From Actinospica sp035712985 (GTDB taxonomy: Bacteria > Actinomycetota > Actinomycetes > Streptomycetales > Catenulisporaceae): a stretch of 12,599 bases of DNA. A program made the position numbers and the translations under genes. This document shows, piece after piece, positions 1 to 6,189 of this stretch (its first letter is position 1; every line of letters begins with the position of its first letter). The notes under the pieces were generated by a model that was given only the letters and a program-made list of their open reading frames with translations, ran no database searches and was not told the origin of the DNA. The stretch lies in NCBI GenBank assembly GCA_035712985.1, contig DASTAE010000282.1, positions 1 through 12,599 on the forward strand, in the 5' to 3' direction.

Positions 1-358
1 GCAGCAGGAGCAGGAGCTGGCGGAGCGTCAGGCCGCCGAGCGGGAGCGGGCCCGGCAGGCCAAGGAGCGCGCCGCGGCGAGCGAGGTCGAGGAGCGGGCC
101 CGCGCGGAGCGGGAGTGGGCCGAGGAGGAGCACCGGGCCGAGCAGGAGCGGCTGGCCGCCGAGCGGCACGAACACGAGCAGCGCGAGCAGGTCCAGCGGG
201 ACGCGCTGCGCCGCCGCGAGCACGAACTGGCGATGCGTCAGGCGGAGGCGCGGGCGAAGGAGCGGGCCAGGCTCGCGGCCGCCGCGGCGAAGGCGGCGGC
301 CGAGCAGGCGCGGCGGCTCCAGGGCTCCGCGCCGGAATCCGAGGAGGACCCGTCGTGA
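1..358 (+). CDS. C-terminal charged coiled-coil tail of upstream gene (probably thymidylate kinase), 5' partial
   Basis: The reading frame that starts at position 2 is open from the window edge to a TGA at 356-358 and encodes 118 residues. The product is almost entirely Glu, Arg, Ala and Gln with scattered Leu, in runs such as ERERARQAKERAA, and ends GSAPESEEDPS. It looks like a long, highly charged alpha-helix or coiled coil followed by a short acidic tail. No catalytic motif is present in this fragment. The TGA overlaps the GTG start of the delta-prime gene (GTGA, 355-358), so the two genes are probably translationally coupled. In Streptomyces and relatives the gene just before the delta-prime gene is tmk, often encoding a long multidomain protein, so this is most likely the C-terminus of a thymidylate kinase. 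That identity rests on context only. The coding nature of the frame is well supported by codon bias and the overlap. Confidence 0.7.
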   Translation, partial: QQEQELAERQAAERERARQAKERAAASEVEERARAEREWAEEEHRAEQERLAAERHEHEQREQVQRDALRRREHELAMRQAEARAKERARLAAAAAKAAAEQARRLQGSAPESEEDPS

Positions 359-1554
359 ACTACGGGGTCTGGACCCACCTGATCGGCCAGGACGAGGCCG
401 CGGGCCACCTGGTGCGCGCCGCCGAGGCCTCCCGCCGCGTGCTCGGCGGGACGACCGGGGCGAGCGTGAACGCGATGACGCACGCCTGGCTGATCACCGG
501 CCCGCCCGGGTCCGGGACGGGCCTGACGGCCCGTTCGTTCGCGGCCGCGCTGCAGTGCACCGGCCAGCTGCCGGGCTGCGGGCAGTGCCAGGGCTGCCAC
601 ACGGCGCTCGGCGGCACGCACCCGGACGTCACCGTCGTGCGCAGCGATCAGCTCAGCATCGGCGTGGACGTGGCCCGCAAGCTGGTGCGCGACTGCGCGA
701 TGGCCCCGGCCGGCGGCCGCTGGCAGATCATCGTGTTCGAGGACGCCGACCGGCTCACCGAGGCCGCGGCGAACGTGCTGCTCAAGGGGATCGAGGAGCC
801 CGCGGCCCGCACCGTGTGGCTACTGTGCGCGCCGTCCAGCCAGGACCTGCTGCCGACGATCCTCTCCCGCTGCCGGCAGCTGAACCTGCGCACGCCCTCG
901 GTCACGGCCGTCGCCGAGGCGCTGGAGCGGCGGGACGGCGCGGAGCACGGGCGCGCGATGATCGCGGCGCAGGCGGCGCAGGGCGACTACGAGCGGGCCA
1001 GGAGCCTGGTGCTCGACCCGGAGGCCGCCGCGCGGCGCACGGCCGTGCTGCGGATGCCGACCGAGGCGCGGGACATCGGGCGTGCGCTGAACGCCGCTCA
1101 GGCGCTGGTCGACGCCGCGGAGGCGGAGGCCAAGGCGGCCACCGAGGCGCTGGACGCGACCGAGACCGAGGAGCTCAAGCTGGCGCTCGGCTTCGGCCAG
1201 GGCAAGGGGGCGGGCACGGCGCGCGGCGTGGCCGGTTCCGCGGGCCTGCTCAAGGAGCTGGAGACCAGGCAGAAGCGCCGGCTGACGCGCATTCAGCGGG
1301 ATGCGCTGGACCGCGCCCTCAACGACCTGATCGCCTTCTACCGGGACGTGCTCGCGGTCCAGCTGACGAGCGGCGGCGCCGCTCCGGAGCCCGTGCACGC
1401 GGACCTGCGTCCGCAGGTCGCGGAGATCGCCCGCGGCTCCCGGCCGCAGGACACGCTGCGCCGGATCGACGCCGTGCTCGGCGCCCGGCGGGCCATCGCG
1501 TCGAACGTCGCGCCGCTGCTCGCGGTCGAGGCGATGGCGGTATCGCTCGGTTAG
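355..1554 (+). CDS. holB: DNA polymerase III subunit delta-prime (clamp loader)
   Basis: A 399-residue AAA+ clamp-loader subunit that helps open the beta sliding clamp and load it on primed DNA. The GTG at 355 is chosen because it overlaps the upstream stop and because the protein then begins with the family-like VNYGVWTHLIGQ. The P-loop region is degenerate (GPPGSGTG, residues 49-56, with Thr where a P-loop has Lys). Four cysteines at 68, 75, 78 and 81 form the zinc-binding module of the DnaX/delta-prime family. A Walker-B-like strand (IIVFEDAD, 125-132), a NVLLKGIEEP segment and the SRC motif (171-173, arginine finger) follow. The C-terminal half is a helical collar with a Lys/Arg-rich stretch near ELETRQKRRLTRIQRDALDRAL. 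The lost P-loop lysine favours delta-prime over the ATP-hydrolysing tau/gamma subunit. Length is close to the roughly 400 residues usual in actinobacteria. Confidence 0.92.
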   Translation: MNYGVWTHLIGQDEAAGHLVRAAEASRRVLGGTTGASVNAMTHAWLITGPPGSGTGLTARSFAAALQCTGQLPGCGQCQGCHTALGGTHPDVTVVRSDQLSIGVDVARKLVRDCAMAPAGGRWQIIVFEDADRLTEAAANVLLKGIEEPAARTVWLLCAPSSQDLLPTILSRCRQLNLRTPSVTAVAEALERRDGAEHGRAMIAAQAAQGDYERARSLVLDPEAAARRTAVLRMPTEARDIGRALNAAQALVDAAEAEAKAATEALDATETEELKLALGFGQGKGAGTARGVAGSAGLLKELETRQKRRLTRIQRDALDRALNDLIAFYRDVLAVQLTSGGAAPEPVHADLRPQVAEIARGSRPQDTLRRIDAVLGARRAIASNVAPLLAVEAMAVSLG

Positions 1555-1559
1555 CGTAT

Positions 1560-1569
1560 TTTCCGGAAA
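1560..1569. repeat. 10-bp perfect palindrome TTTCCGGAAA
   Basis: A perfect palindrome starting five bases after the delta-prime stop codon, in the 104-bp gap before the lipoprotein hydrolase gene. It is AT-richer than its surroundings. It could be half of an operator or chance; no second copy is evident in the gap. The rest of the gap holds the hydrolase ribosome binding site (GAAAGGA, 1642-1648) and no clear promoter. Confidence 0.3.
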
Positions 1570-1658
1570 GTGCGGCGAGTCCAAGATCAACATTCGGGAC
1601 CGGTCGCGTCGCGCGGAGGTACGGTGGACGGGTCTTCCGATGAAAGGACCCGTCGCCC

Positions 1659-3212
1659 ATGACCCCTCGTCTCCGCGGGTGCCGGCCGCTGGCCCTCGGC
1701 GCGCTGCTGCTCGCCCTGCCGCTGGCCGCGTGCACCGCCTTCAGCAGCGCCCAGGCCGCGACGACGAGCACCGGCAAGCCGGGCCTGACCTCGGGCGTGC
1801 CCGCGGGTCTGGCGAAGTTCTACGGCCAGACGCTCGTATGGAAGCCCTGCGACACCGGCTACCAGTGCAGCAGCCTGACGGTCCCGGTGAACTACGCGGC
1901 GCCGGGCGCCGGGTCGCTGCAGATCGCCGTGGTCCGCAAGCAGGCGACGAACCCGGCGCAGCGGCTCGGCTCGCTGGTCGTCAATCCGGGCGGCCCCGGC
2001 GGCTCGGGCATCTCCTACGCGACCTCCGGCGACGTCCTCGACTCGGCGCTGCTGGCGCGCTACGACCTGGTCGGCTTCGACCCGCGCGGCGTCGGCCGGT
2101 CGGACCCGGTGCAGTGCCTGACGGACAGCCAGATGGACAGCTTCGTCGACACGCCCTCGAACCCGGCCACCCCGGCCCAGCTCGCCGAGGTCGAGCAGGA
2201 GTCGCAGCTGTTCGCGCAGCAGTGCGCGGCGAAGTCCGCGGCGCTGCTGCCGCACATCGGCACCGTGGACGCGGCCAAGGACATGGACATCCTGCGCGCC
2301 GCCCTCGGCGACAGGCGGCTGAACTACCTCGGCAAGTCCTACGGAACCCTGCTCGGCGCGACCTACGCGCAGGAGTTCCCGCAGCGCGTCGGCCACCTCG
2401 TGCTCGACGGGGCGATCGACCCGAACCTGACGGCCGAACAGGAGAACCTGACCCAGGCCGCGTCCTTCGACAAGGAGCTGCACCTCTTCCTCGCCGACTG
2501 CGTGAAGCAGAGTGACTGCCCCTTCGGCACCACCGACCCGGACGCGGCCTTCACCAAGCTGCAGGGCTGGGTCGCGGGCCTGCAGACGAGCCCGATCACC
2601 GGCGACGCCACCCGGAAGGTGGACGAGCCCTACGCCCTGACCGGCATCTCCGTGGCCATGTACGACCAGGGCTGGTGGCCGACCCTGCGGCACGCCCTGG
2701 CCAGCGCCTTCAACGGCAACGGGGCGACGCTGCTGGCCATGGCCGACGCCTACAACAACCGGGAGAACGGGCACTACACGGACAACGAGATCGCCGCGAA
2801 CTACGCGGTGAACTGCGTGGACCACCCGGACGAGGCGACCTCCGTGGCCGAGGTGCGGGCCGAGCTGCCCGCCTTCGAGAAGGCCGCGCCCTTCTTCGGG
2901 CCGATGGTCGACTGGTCCAGCCTGCCCTGCGCCTACTGGAAGGCGCCCGCGACCGACTCCCCGCACATGATCGCCGCGCACGGCGCCGCCCCGATCCTCG
3001 TCGTCGGCACCACCAACGACCCGGCCACCCCCTACGCGTGGGCCCAGGGCCTGGCCGAGGAGCTGAGCAGCGGCCGCCTGCTCACCATGAACGGCGACGG
3101 CCACACCGCCTACCGCCGCGGTTCGGCCACCTGCATCGATACGGCCGTGGACGCCTACTTCCTGACCGGAGCGCTGCCGGCCTCCGGAACCGTTTGCCAG
3201 CAGGCTGGTTGA
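1659..3212 (+). CDS. Lipoprotein alpha/beta hydrolase, tripeptidyl-aminopeptidase-like (peptidase S33)
   Basis: A 517-residue secreted alpha/beta-fold hydrolase, probably an extracellular peptidase releasing short N-terminal peptides. The N-terminus is a lipoprotein signal: basic start, hydrophobic stretch, and lipobox LAAC at 22-25, so mature Cys25 should be lipidated and the enzyme anchored outside the membrane. The oxyanion-hole segment NPGGPGGSG lies at 109-117, DPRGVGRSDP at 141-150, and the nucleophile elbow GKSYG puts the catalytic Ser at 227. Asp454 (TTNDPATPY) and His482 (NGDGHTAY) complete the triad in the C-terminal TAP-like region. Several cysteine pairs fit an exported, disulphide-bonded protein. 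The ATG at 1659 has GAAAGGA ten bases upstream. A hydrolase of this family in the same place after the delta-prime gene is what I recall from Streptomyces. Exact substrate is unknown; an esterase role cannot be excluded. Confidence 0.9.
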   Translation: MTPRLRGCRPLALGALLLALPLAACTAFSSAQAATTSTGKPGLTSGVPAGLAKFYGQTLVWKPCDTGYQCSSLTVPVNYAAPGAGSLQIAVVRKQATNPAQRLGSLVVNPGGPGGSGISYATSGDVLDSALLARYDLVGFDPRGVGRSDPVQCLTDSQMDSFVDTPSNPATPAQLAEVEQESQLFAQQCAAKSAALLPHIGTVDAAKDMDILRAALGDRRLNYLGKSYGTLLGATYAQEFPQRVGHLVLDGAIDPNLTAEQENLTQAASFDKELHLFLADCVKQSDCPFGTTDPDAAFTKLQGWVAGLQTSPITGDATRKVDEPYALTGISVAMYDQGWWPTLRHALASAFNGNGATLLAMADAYNNRENGHYTDNEIAANYAVNCVDHPDEATSVAEVRAELPAFEKAAPFFGPMVDWSSLPCAYWKAPATDSPHMIAAHGAAPILVVGTTNDPATPYAWAQGLAEELSSGRLLTMNGDGHTAYRRGSATCIDTAVDAYFLTGALPASGTVCQQAG

Positions 3213-3224
3213 TTCCGCTACACT
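3194..3224 (+). promoter_or_regulatory. Putative promoter of the tRNA-Thr gene
   Basis: A -35-like TTGCCA (3194-3199) and a -10-like TACACT (3219-3224, fitting TAnnnT) are separated by 19 bases, at the long end of the usual range. They lie over the last codons of the hydrolase gene and about 38 bp before the mature tRNA 5' end. Assignment is by motif and position only. Confidence 0.4.
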
Positions 3225-3233
3225 AGGGGCTCC

Positions 3234-3259
3234 GGCCGGGGGCGATCACTTCCCCGGTC
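3234..3259 (+). other. Hairpin in the tRNA-Thr leader
   Basis: GGCCGGGGG (3234-3242) can pair with TCCCCGGTC (3251-3259) around an 8-base loop, giving nine pairs including two G-T pairs. It lies between the putative promoter and the mature 5' end of the tRNA. It could end hydrolase transcripts, assist pre-tRNA folding or processing, or both. It has no T-run after it. Confidence 0.45.
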
Positions 3260-3261
3260 AG

Positions 3262-3335
3262 GCCTCCTTAGCTCAGTCGGCCAGAGCGACGCACTCGTAA
3301 TGCGTAGGTCATCGGTTCGATTCCGATAGGAGGCT
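3262..3335 (+). tRNA. tRNA-Thr (anticodon CGT)
   Basis: A full cloverleaf can be folded by eye. The acceptor stem is GCCTCCT (3262-3268) with AGGAGGC (3328-3334) and discriminator T3335. The D arm is GCTC...GAGC. The anticodon stem is ACGCA (3289-3293) with TGCGT (3301-3305), loop CTCGTAA, anticodon CGT at 3296-3298, reading ACG (Thr). The variable loop is AGGTC. The T arm is ATCGG-TTCGATT-CCGAT (3311-3327). CCA is not encoded, as is common in actinobacteria. A tRNA-Thr downstream of the delta-prime gene and a hydrolase fits the known neighbourhood in Streptomyces. Confidence 0.96.
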
Positions 3336-3342
3336 CGGTGCG

Positions 3343-3373
3343 GCCCGGACCAGAATCGACTGGTCCGGGCTTT
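3343..3373 (+). terminator. Terminator hairpin after tRNA-Thr
   Basis: GCCCGGACCAG (3343-3353) pairs perfectly with CTGGTCCGGGC (3360-3370) around the loop AATCGA and is followed by TTT. It begins eight bases after the tRNA 3' end and finishes before the DUF1349 ribosome binding site, so it should insulate the tRNA transcript. Confidence 0.85.
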
Positions 3374-3395
3374 CGCGTTCAGGGAGGGATTCGCC

Positions 3396-3980
3396 GTGGA
3401 TCGGATCGAGTGGGCCGAGGGCTCGTGGCTGAACGAGCCGGAGGACGTCGCGGCGCAGGGCGCCGACCTGCTGGTGACCGCGAAGCGGGGCAGCGACTTC
3501 TGGCGGACGACGTCCTACGGCTTCCAGCGGGACAGCGGGCACGCGCTGCTGACCGGGTTCGCGCCGGGGACCAGTGTCGAGGTGAGCTTCACGCCCGCGT
3601 TCGAGACGCTCTACGACCAGGCCGGGCTGCTGGCGCGGGTCGACGAGACGACGTGGATCAAGGCCGGGGTCGAGATGTCGGACGGCTATCCGCAGCTCGG
3701 CGCCGTGGTCACGCACGGGTCCTCGGACTGGTCGCTGGCGCCGGTGCCGGAATGGATGGGGCGCCGGGTGACGATCCGGGCCAGCCGCGCGGGGGACGCC
3801 GTGACGGTCCGGGCCCGGGTCGAGCAGGAGCCCTGGCGGATGATCAGGCTCGCGCCGTTCCCGGTGGACGTACCGGCGCAGGTGGGGCCGTTCTGCTGCG
3901 CGCCGGAGCGGGCCGGTCTCCAGGTCAGGTTCCACGAGTTCACGAAGGGCTCGGCGGACCGCAGCCTGCACGACCTTTAG
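3396..3980 (+). CDS. DUF1349 family protein
   Basis: A 194-residue, probably cytosolic protein of the DUF1349 family, which adopts a concanavalin-A-like beta-sandwich and includes the yeast protein associated with regulation of enolase. Family-type segments are visible: SDFWRTTSYGF (33-43), YDQAGLLARVDETTWIKAGVE (about 73-93), DGYPQLGAVVTHG (96-108), and GPFCCAPERAGLQVRF near the C-terminus (164-179). No signal peptide or membrane segment is seen. The GTG at 3396 has an excellent Shine-Dalgarno AGGGAGGG at 3381-3388. The gene follows directly on the tRNA terminator, and no promoter could be picked in the short gap, so either the terminator leaks or the promoter lies within or before the tRNA unit. 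Biochemical role is unknown; a sugar-binding function has been guessed for the fold only. Confidence 0.85.
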   Translation: MDRIEWAEGSWLNEPEDVAAQGADLLVTAKRGSDFWRTTSYGFQRDSGHALLTGFAPGTSVEVSFTPAFETLYDQAGLLARVDETTWIKAGVEMSDGYPQLGAVVTHGSSDWSLAPVPEWMGRRVTIRASRAGDAVTVRARVEQEPWRMIRLAPFPVDVPAQVGPFCCAPERAGLQVRFHEFTKGSADRSLHDL

Positions 3981-4032
3981 GCCGGATTGTTCATACTTTG
4001 CGCGCATACGGGTGATATCAGGCGTGTCATTC

Positions 4033-4085
4033 GGCCGTGTCGGGGATCAGCGGGTCACGATGCTTATCTGACCAGCACACGGACC
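4033..4085 (+). promoter_or_regulatory. Possible structured leader of the NlpC/P60 gene
   Basis: In the 117-bp gap before the start codon an inner stem GGTCA (4053-4057) with TGACC (4069-4073) is enclosed by an outer stem CCGTGT (4035-4040) with ACACGG (4077-4082), extended by GG (4033-4034) to CC (4084-4085) across a bulged A. It sits 12 bases before the ATG and could affect access to the start. Cell-wall hydrolase genes in actinobacteria often carry ydaO-type cyclic-di-AMP riboswitches, but I could not match that consensus here. I saw no convincing sigma-70-type promoter in the gap. Confidence 0.3.
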
Positions 4086-4097
4086 ACGGGCGGTGAC

Positions 4098-5369
4098 ATG
4101 GGTACTCGACGGGGCATCAGACGCTCCCGCGTGCTGCTGCCGCTCGGCTGCGCCGCGCTGACCGCGGCGATCCTGACGGGTCTGGTCGGCGGCGCGCAGG
4201 CCGATCCGGTCTATCCGAGTCAGAACCAGGTCGACCAGGCGAATCAGGCGGCGAACGACGCGAAGGCGGCCGTCACCCCGGCGCAGTCCGCGCTCGAGGC
4301 CGGGCAGCAGCACCTCGCGCAGCTCGAGACCGCGGCCCGCGCCGCACAGCAGCGCTACACCGAGGCGACCGCCCGCGAGCAGGCGGCGCTGCAGGAGGCC
4401 GCGCAGGCCACGCGGAAGGCTCACGACGCGGTGCTGTTCGCCGACGCCGCGAAGGTCGAGCTCGGCCGACTGGTCGCCGCGGCGTACCGCGGGGGCGAGG
4501 CGGCCGATCTCAGCTCCCTCACGATCGTGCTCGACGTGAAGGACCCGCAGCAGTACATGGACGGCGTGCACGTCGTGCGCCGGATGCTCTCGACCCAGTC
4601 CTCGATCGTGAACCAGGCCGAGGACGCGAGCACCGCGGCCGCGGCGGCGAAGACGCAGGCGGACGCGAGCGCGGCGGCGCTCAAGACCGCGCAGGCCGAG
4701 GTCGAGCAGTCCGCGACCGCGGCCCAGCAGGCGGCCGACGCGGCCCAGACGCAGGTCGACGCGCTCGGTTCGCAGCTCGACGCGCTGCTCGCCAAGCGGC
4801 AGGCCGCGCAGAGCGAGGCGGCGCAGCTGGCCCAGCAGCGGCAGAACGGGCTCGCCCAGCAGCAGGCCGAGCAGGAGGCGGCGCAGCGGGCCGCGCAGCA
4901 GGACTCGAACGGCGGCGGCTCCGACTCGGGCTCCGGTTCGGGCGACGGCGGCTCGGGTCCGTCCCAGTCCACCGGCGTCGGGGTGCCGCGCTACGCCTCC
5001 GGGATCGCCGCCCAGGCGCTGCAGTTCGCGCTGGCCCAGCTCGGCAAGCCGTACAAGTGGGGCGGCACCGGGCCCGACTCCTTCGACTGCTCGGGCCTCG
5101 CGATGCGCGCCTACGAGTCCGCGGGCATCGACCTGCCGCACTTCGCGGCCTTCCAGTACCAGGCGAGCCATTCGCTGACGTACGGTCAGCTTCAGCCCGG
5201 CGACCTGCTGTTCTGGGCCACCGACGCGCACGACTCCAACACGATCTACCACGAGGCGATGTACCTCGGCAGCGGCAAGATGGTGCAGGCGCCGAAGACC
5301 GGCTGGAACGTGATGATCTCCGACATGTGGATGTGGGGACCGATCCAGTTCTACGCGCGGCCCTACTAG
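4098..5369 (+). CDS. Secreted NlpC/P60 peptidoglycan endopeptidase with N-terminal coiled coil
   Basis: A 423-residue exported cell-wall hydrolase that should cleave the stem peptide of peptidoglycan. Residues 1-35 are a signal peptide (basic MGTRRGIRRSR, hydrophobic core, AQA before DP). Residues 40-268 are Ala/Gln-rich coiled coil, broken by an ordered stretch around 115-165. A Gly/Ser-rich linker spans 271-291, and the NlpC/P60 domain occupies about 300-423. The catalytic Cys is C331 in DCSGL, the His is H385 in YHEAMYLG, and the third polar position is probably Q397 in MVQAP. The architecture is that of RipA-like actinobacterial hydrolases, in which the coiled coil may regulate or localise the catalytic domain. 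The ATG at 4098 is chosen because it starts a classic signal peptide; the frame extends upstream to a TTG at 3987 but that would put 37 polar residues before it. The Shine-Dalgarno is modest (GGGCGGTGA). Confidence 0.92.
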   Translation: MGTRRGIRRSRVLLPLGCAALTAAILTGLVGGAQADPVYPSQNQVDQANQAANDAKAAVTPAQSALEAGQQHLAQLETAARAAQQRYTEATAREQAALQEAAQATRKAHDAVLFADAAKVELGRLVAAAYRGGEAADLSSLTIVLDVKDPQQYMDGVHVVRRMLSTQSSIVNQAEDASTAAAAAKTQADASAAALKTAQAEVEQSATAAQQAADAAQTQVDALGSQLDALLAKRQAAQSEAAQLAQQRQNGLAQQQAEQEAAQRAAQQDSNGGGSDSGSGSGDGGSGPSQSTGVGVPRYASGIAAQALQFALAQLGKPYKWGGTGPDSFDCSGLAMRAYESAGIDLPHFAAFQYQASHSLTYGQLQPGDLLFWATDAHDSNTIYHEAMYLGSGKMVQAPKTGWNVMISDMWMWGPIQFYARPY

Positions 5370-5376
5370 CCCGCCG

Positions 5377-6075
5377 CTACCTGAGGGCGATCTCGCCGAA
5401 GCGGTCCACGAAGCGCCCGCTGCCCGCTCCCGGCTGCTCGGTGGCCAGGGCCACGATCGCGTCCGTGCCCTCGGTGACGGTCTGCGGGCCGCTGTGCGCG
5501 TTGAGGTCGGTCGCGGTGTAGCCGGGATCGACGGCGTTGATCCGGATCTCGGGCAGGGCCTTCGCGTACTGCGTGGTCAGCATCGTGAGCGCGGCCTTGG
5601 ACGCGGTGTAGAGCGGCGCGACGATCTTCGACTCCGCGCGCGAGGGATCGTGCGTGAAGACCAGCGAGCCCATGCCGCTGCTCACGTTGATGATGACAGG
5701 ATCCTGGGAGCGGCGGACCAGCGGCAGGAACGCGGTCGTGGTGCGGATCACGCCGAAGACGTTCACGTCGAAGACACCGAGCGCGTCGGCGCCGGTCAGC
5801 TCGGCCGCCTCGAGGTGCGGGCCGGGGATGCCCGCGTTGTTGATCAGCACGTCCACGCGGCCTTCGTGCTCGGCGACGTCCTTGGCGGCGGCCGCGACGG
5901 AGGCGTCGTCGGTCACGTCGACGGGCACGAACCGGGCGCCGAGCGCCGCGGCGGCAGCGGCTCCCCGCTCGGCGTCGCGGGCGCCGACGACGACCGTGTG
6001 TCCGAGTTCGATGAGGCGGCGGGCGGTCTCGTAGCCGAGACCCTTGTTGGCTCCGGTGATGAAGGTGATCGTCAT
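5377..6075 (-). CDS. Short-chain dehydrogenase/reductase (SDR)
   Basis: A 232-residue classical SDR oxidoreductase of the Rossmann fold. The nucleotide-binding motif is TGANKGLG (7-14), followed by GAR at 31-33 in the region that often selects NADP(H). The NNAG motif is at 79-82, active-site serines at 132-133 (VSSG), and the catalytic pair is Tyr156 and Lys160 (YTASK). The C-terminal PGYTATDLN segment (184-192) is typical. The ATG at 6075 lies directly before the nucleotide-binding strand; the frame stays open upstream but into the control region. No clear Shine-Dalgarno precedes it. The gene is divergent from the MmyB-like regulator, an arrangement seen repeatedly in actinobacteria, where the regulator is thought to control the adjacent SDR. 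Its stop is only seven bases from that of the convergent NlpC/P60 gene. The substrate cannot be predicted. Confidence 0.9.
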   Translation of the reverse strand: MTITFITGANKGLGYETARRLIELGHTVVVGARDAERGAAAAAALGARFVPVDVTDDASVAAAAKDVAEHEGRVDVLINNAGIPGPHLEAAELTGADALGVFDVNVFGVIRTTTAFLPLVRRSQDPVIINVSSGMGSLVFTHDPSRAESKIVAPLYTASKAALTMLTTQYAKALPEIRINAVDPGYTATDLNAHSGPQTVTEGTDAIVALATEQPGAGSGRFVDRFGEIALR

Positions 6076-6123
6076 GGGACGATCGTGGGCCCGGCCGGAA
6101 ACCTCGGCCAGGGACGGCGCGAC

Positions 6124-6141
6124 GGTAGGAACAGCCGTACC
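6124..6141. promoter_or_regulatory. Candidate operator dyad between the SDR and its regulator
   Basis: The 18-bp segment has half-sites GGTA (6124-6127) and TACC (6138-6141) with a further G/C match one base inward, giving GGTAnG-N6-CnTACC. It lies in the 114-bp gap between divergent starts, 49-66 bp from each start codon, where a regulator of both genes would be expected to bind. The gap also has a C-rich run (6141-6162) on the regulator side. This is inference from symmetry and position. Confidence 0.45.
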
Positions 6142-6189
6142 ACCCTTCCCCCTCCCCGCCCCGGTGCGGATGGGCGCAGGATGGAGGGT

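Noticed and set aside
115..354. Upstream extension of the delta-prime reading frame
   Set aside because: The Gly/Arg/Ala-rich translation in this frame is a shadow of the charged coiled coil in the other frame; the GTG at 355 overlaps the upstream stop and begins the family N-terminus.
1587..3104. Long minus-strand open frame opposite the lipoprotein hydrolase
   Set aside because: The plus strand has a lipobox, nucleophile elbow and triad; the minus frame has biased composition and no recognisable motif.
3981..4097. ydaO-type cyclic-di-AMP riboswitch before the NlpC/P60 gene
   Set aside because: Expected from gene type, but the gap is only 117 bp and I cannot find the conserved blocks of that motif.
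5494..6189. Upstream extension of the MmyB-like regulator frame over the SDR gene
   Set aside because: It runs antisense through a complete SDR with all catalytic motifs; family alignment and the divergent layout put the start at 6190 (or 6181).
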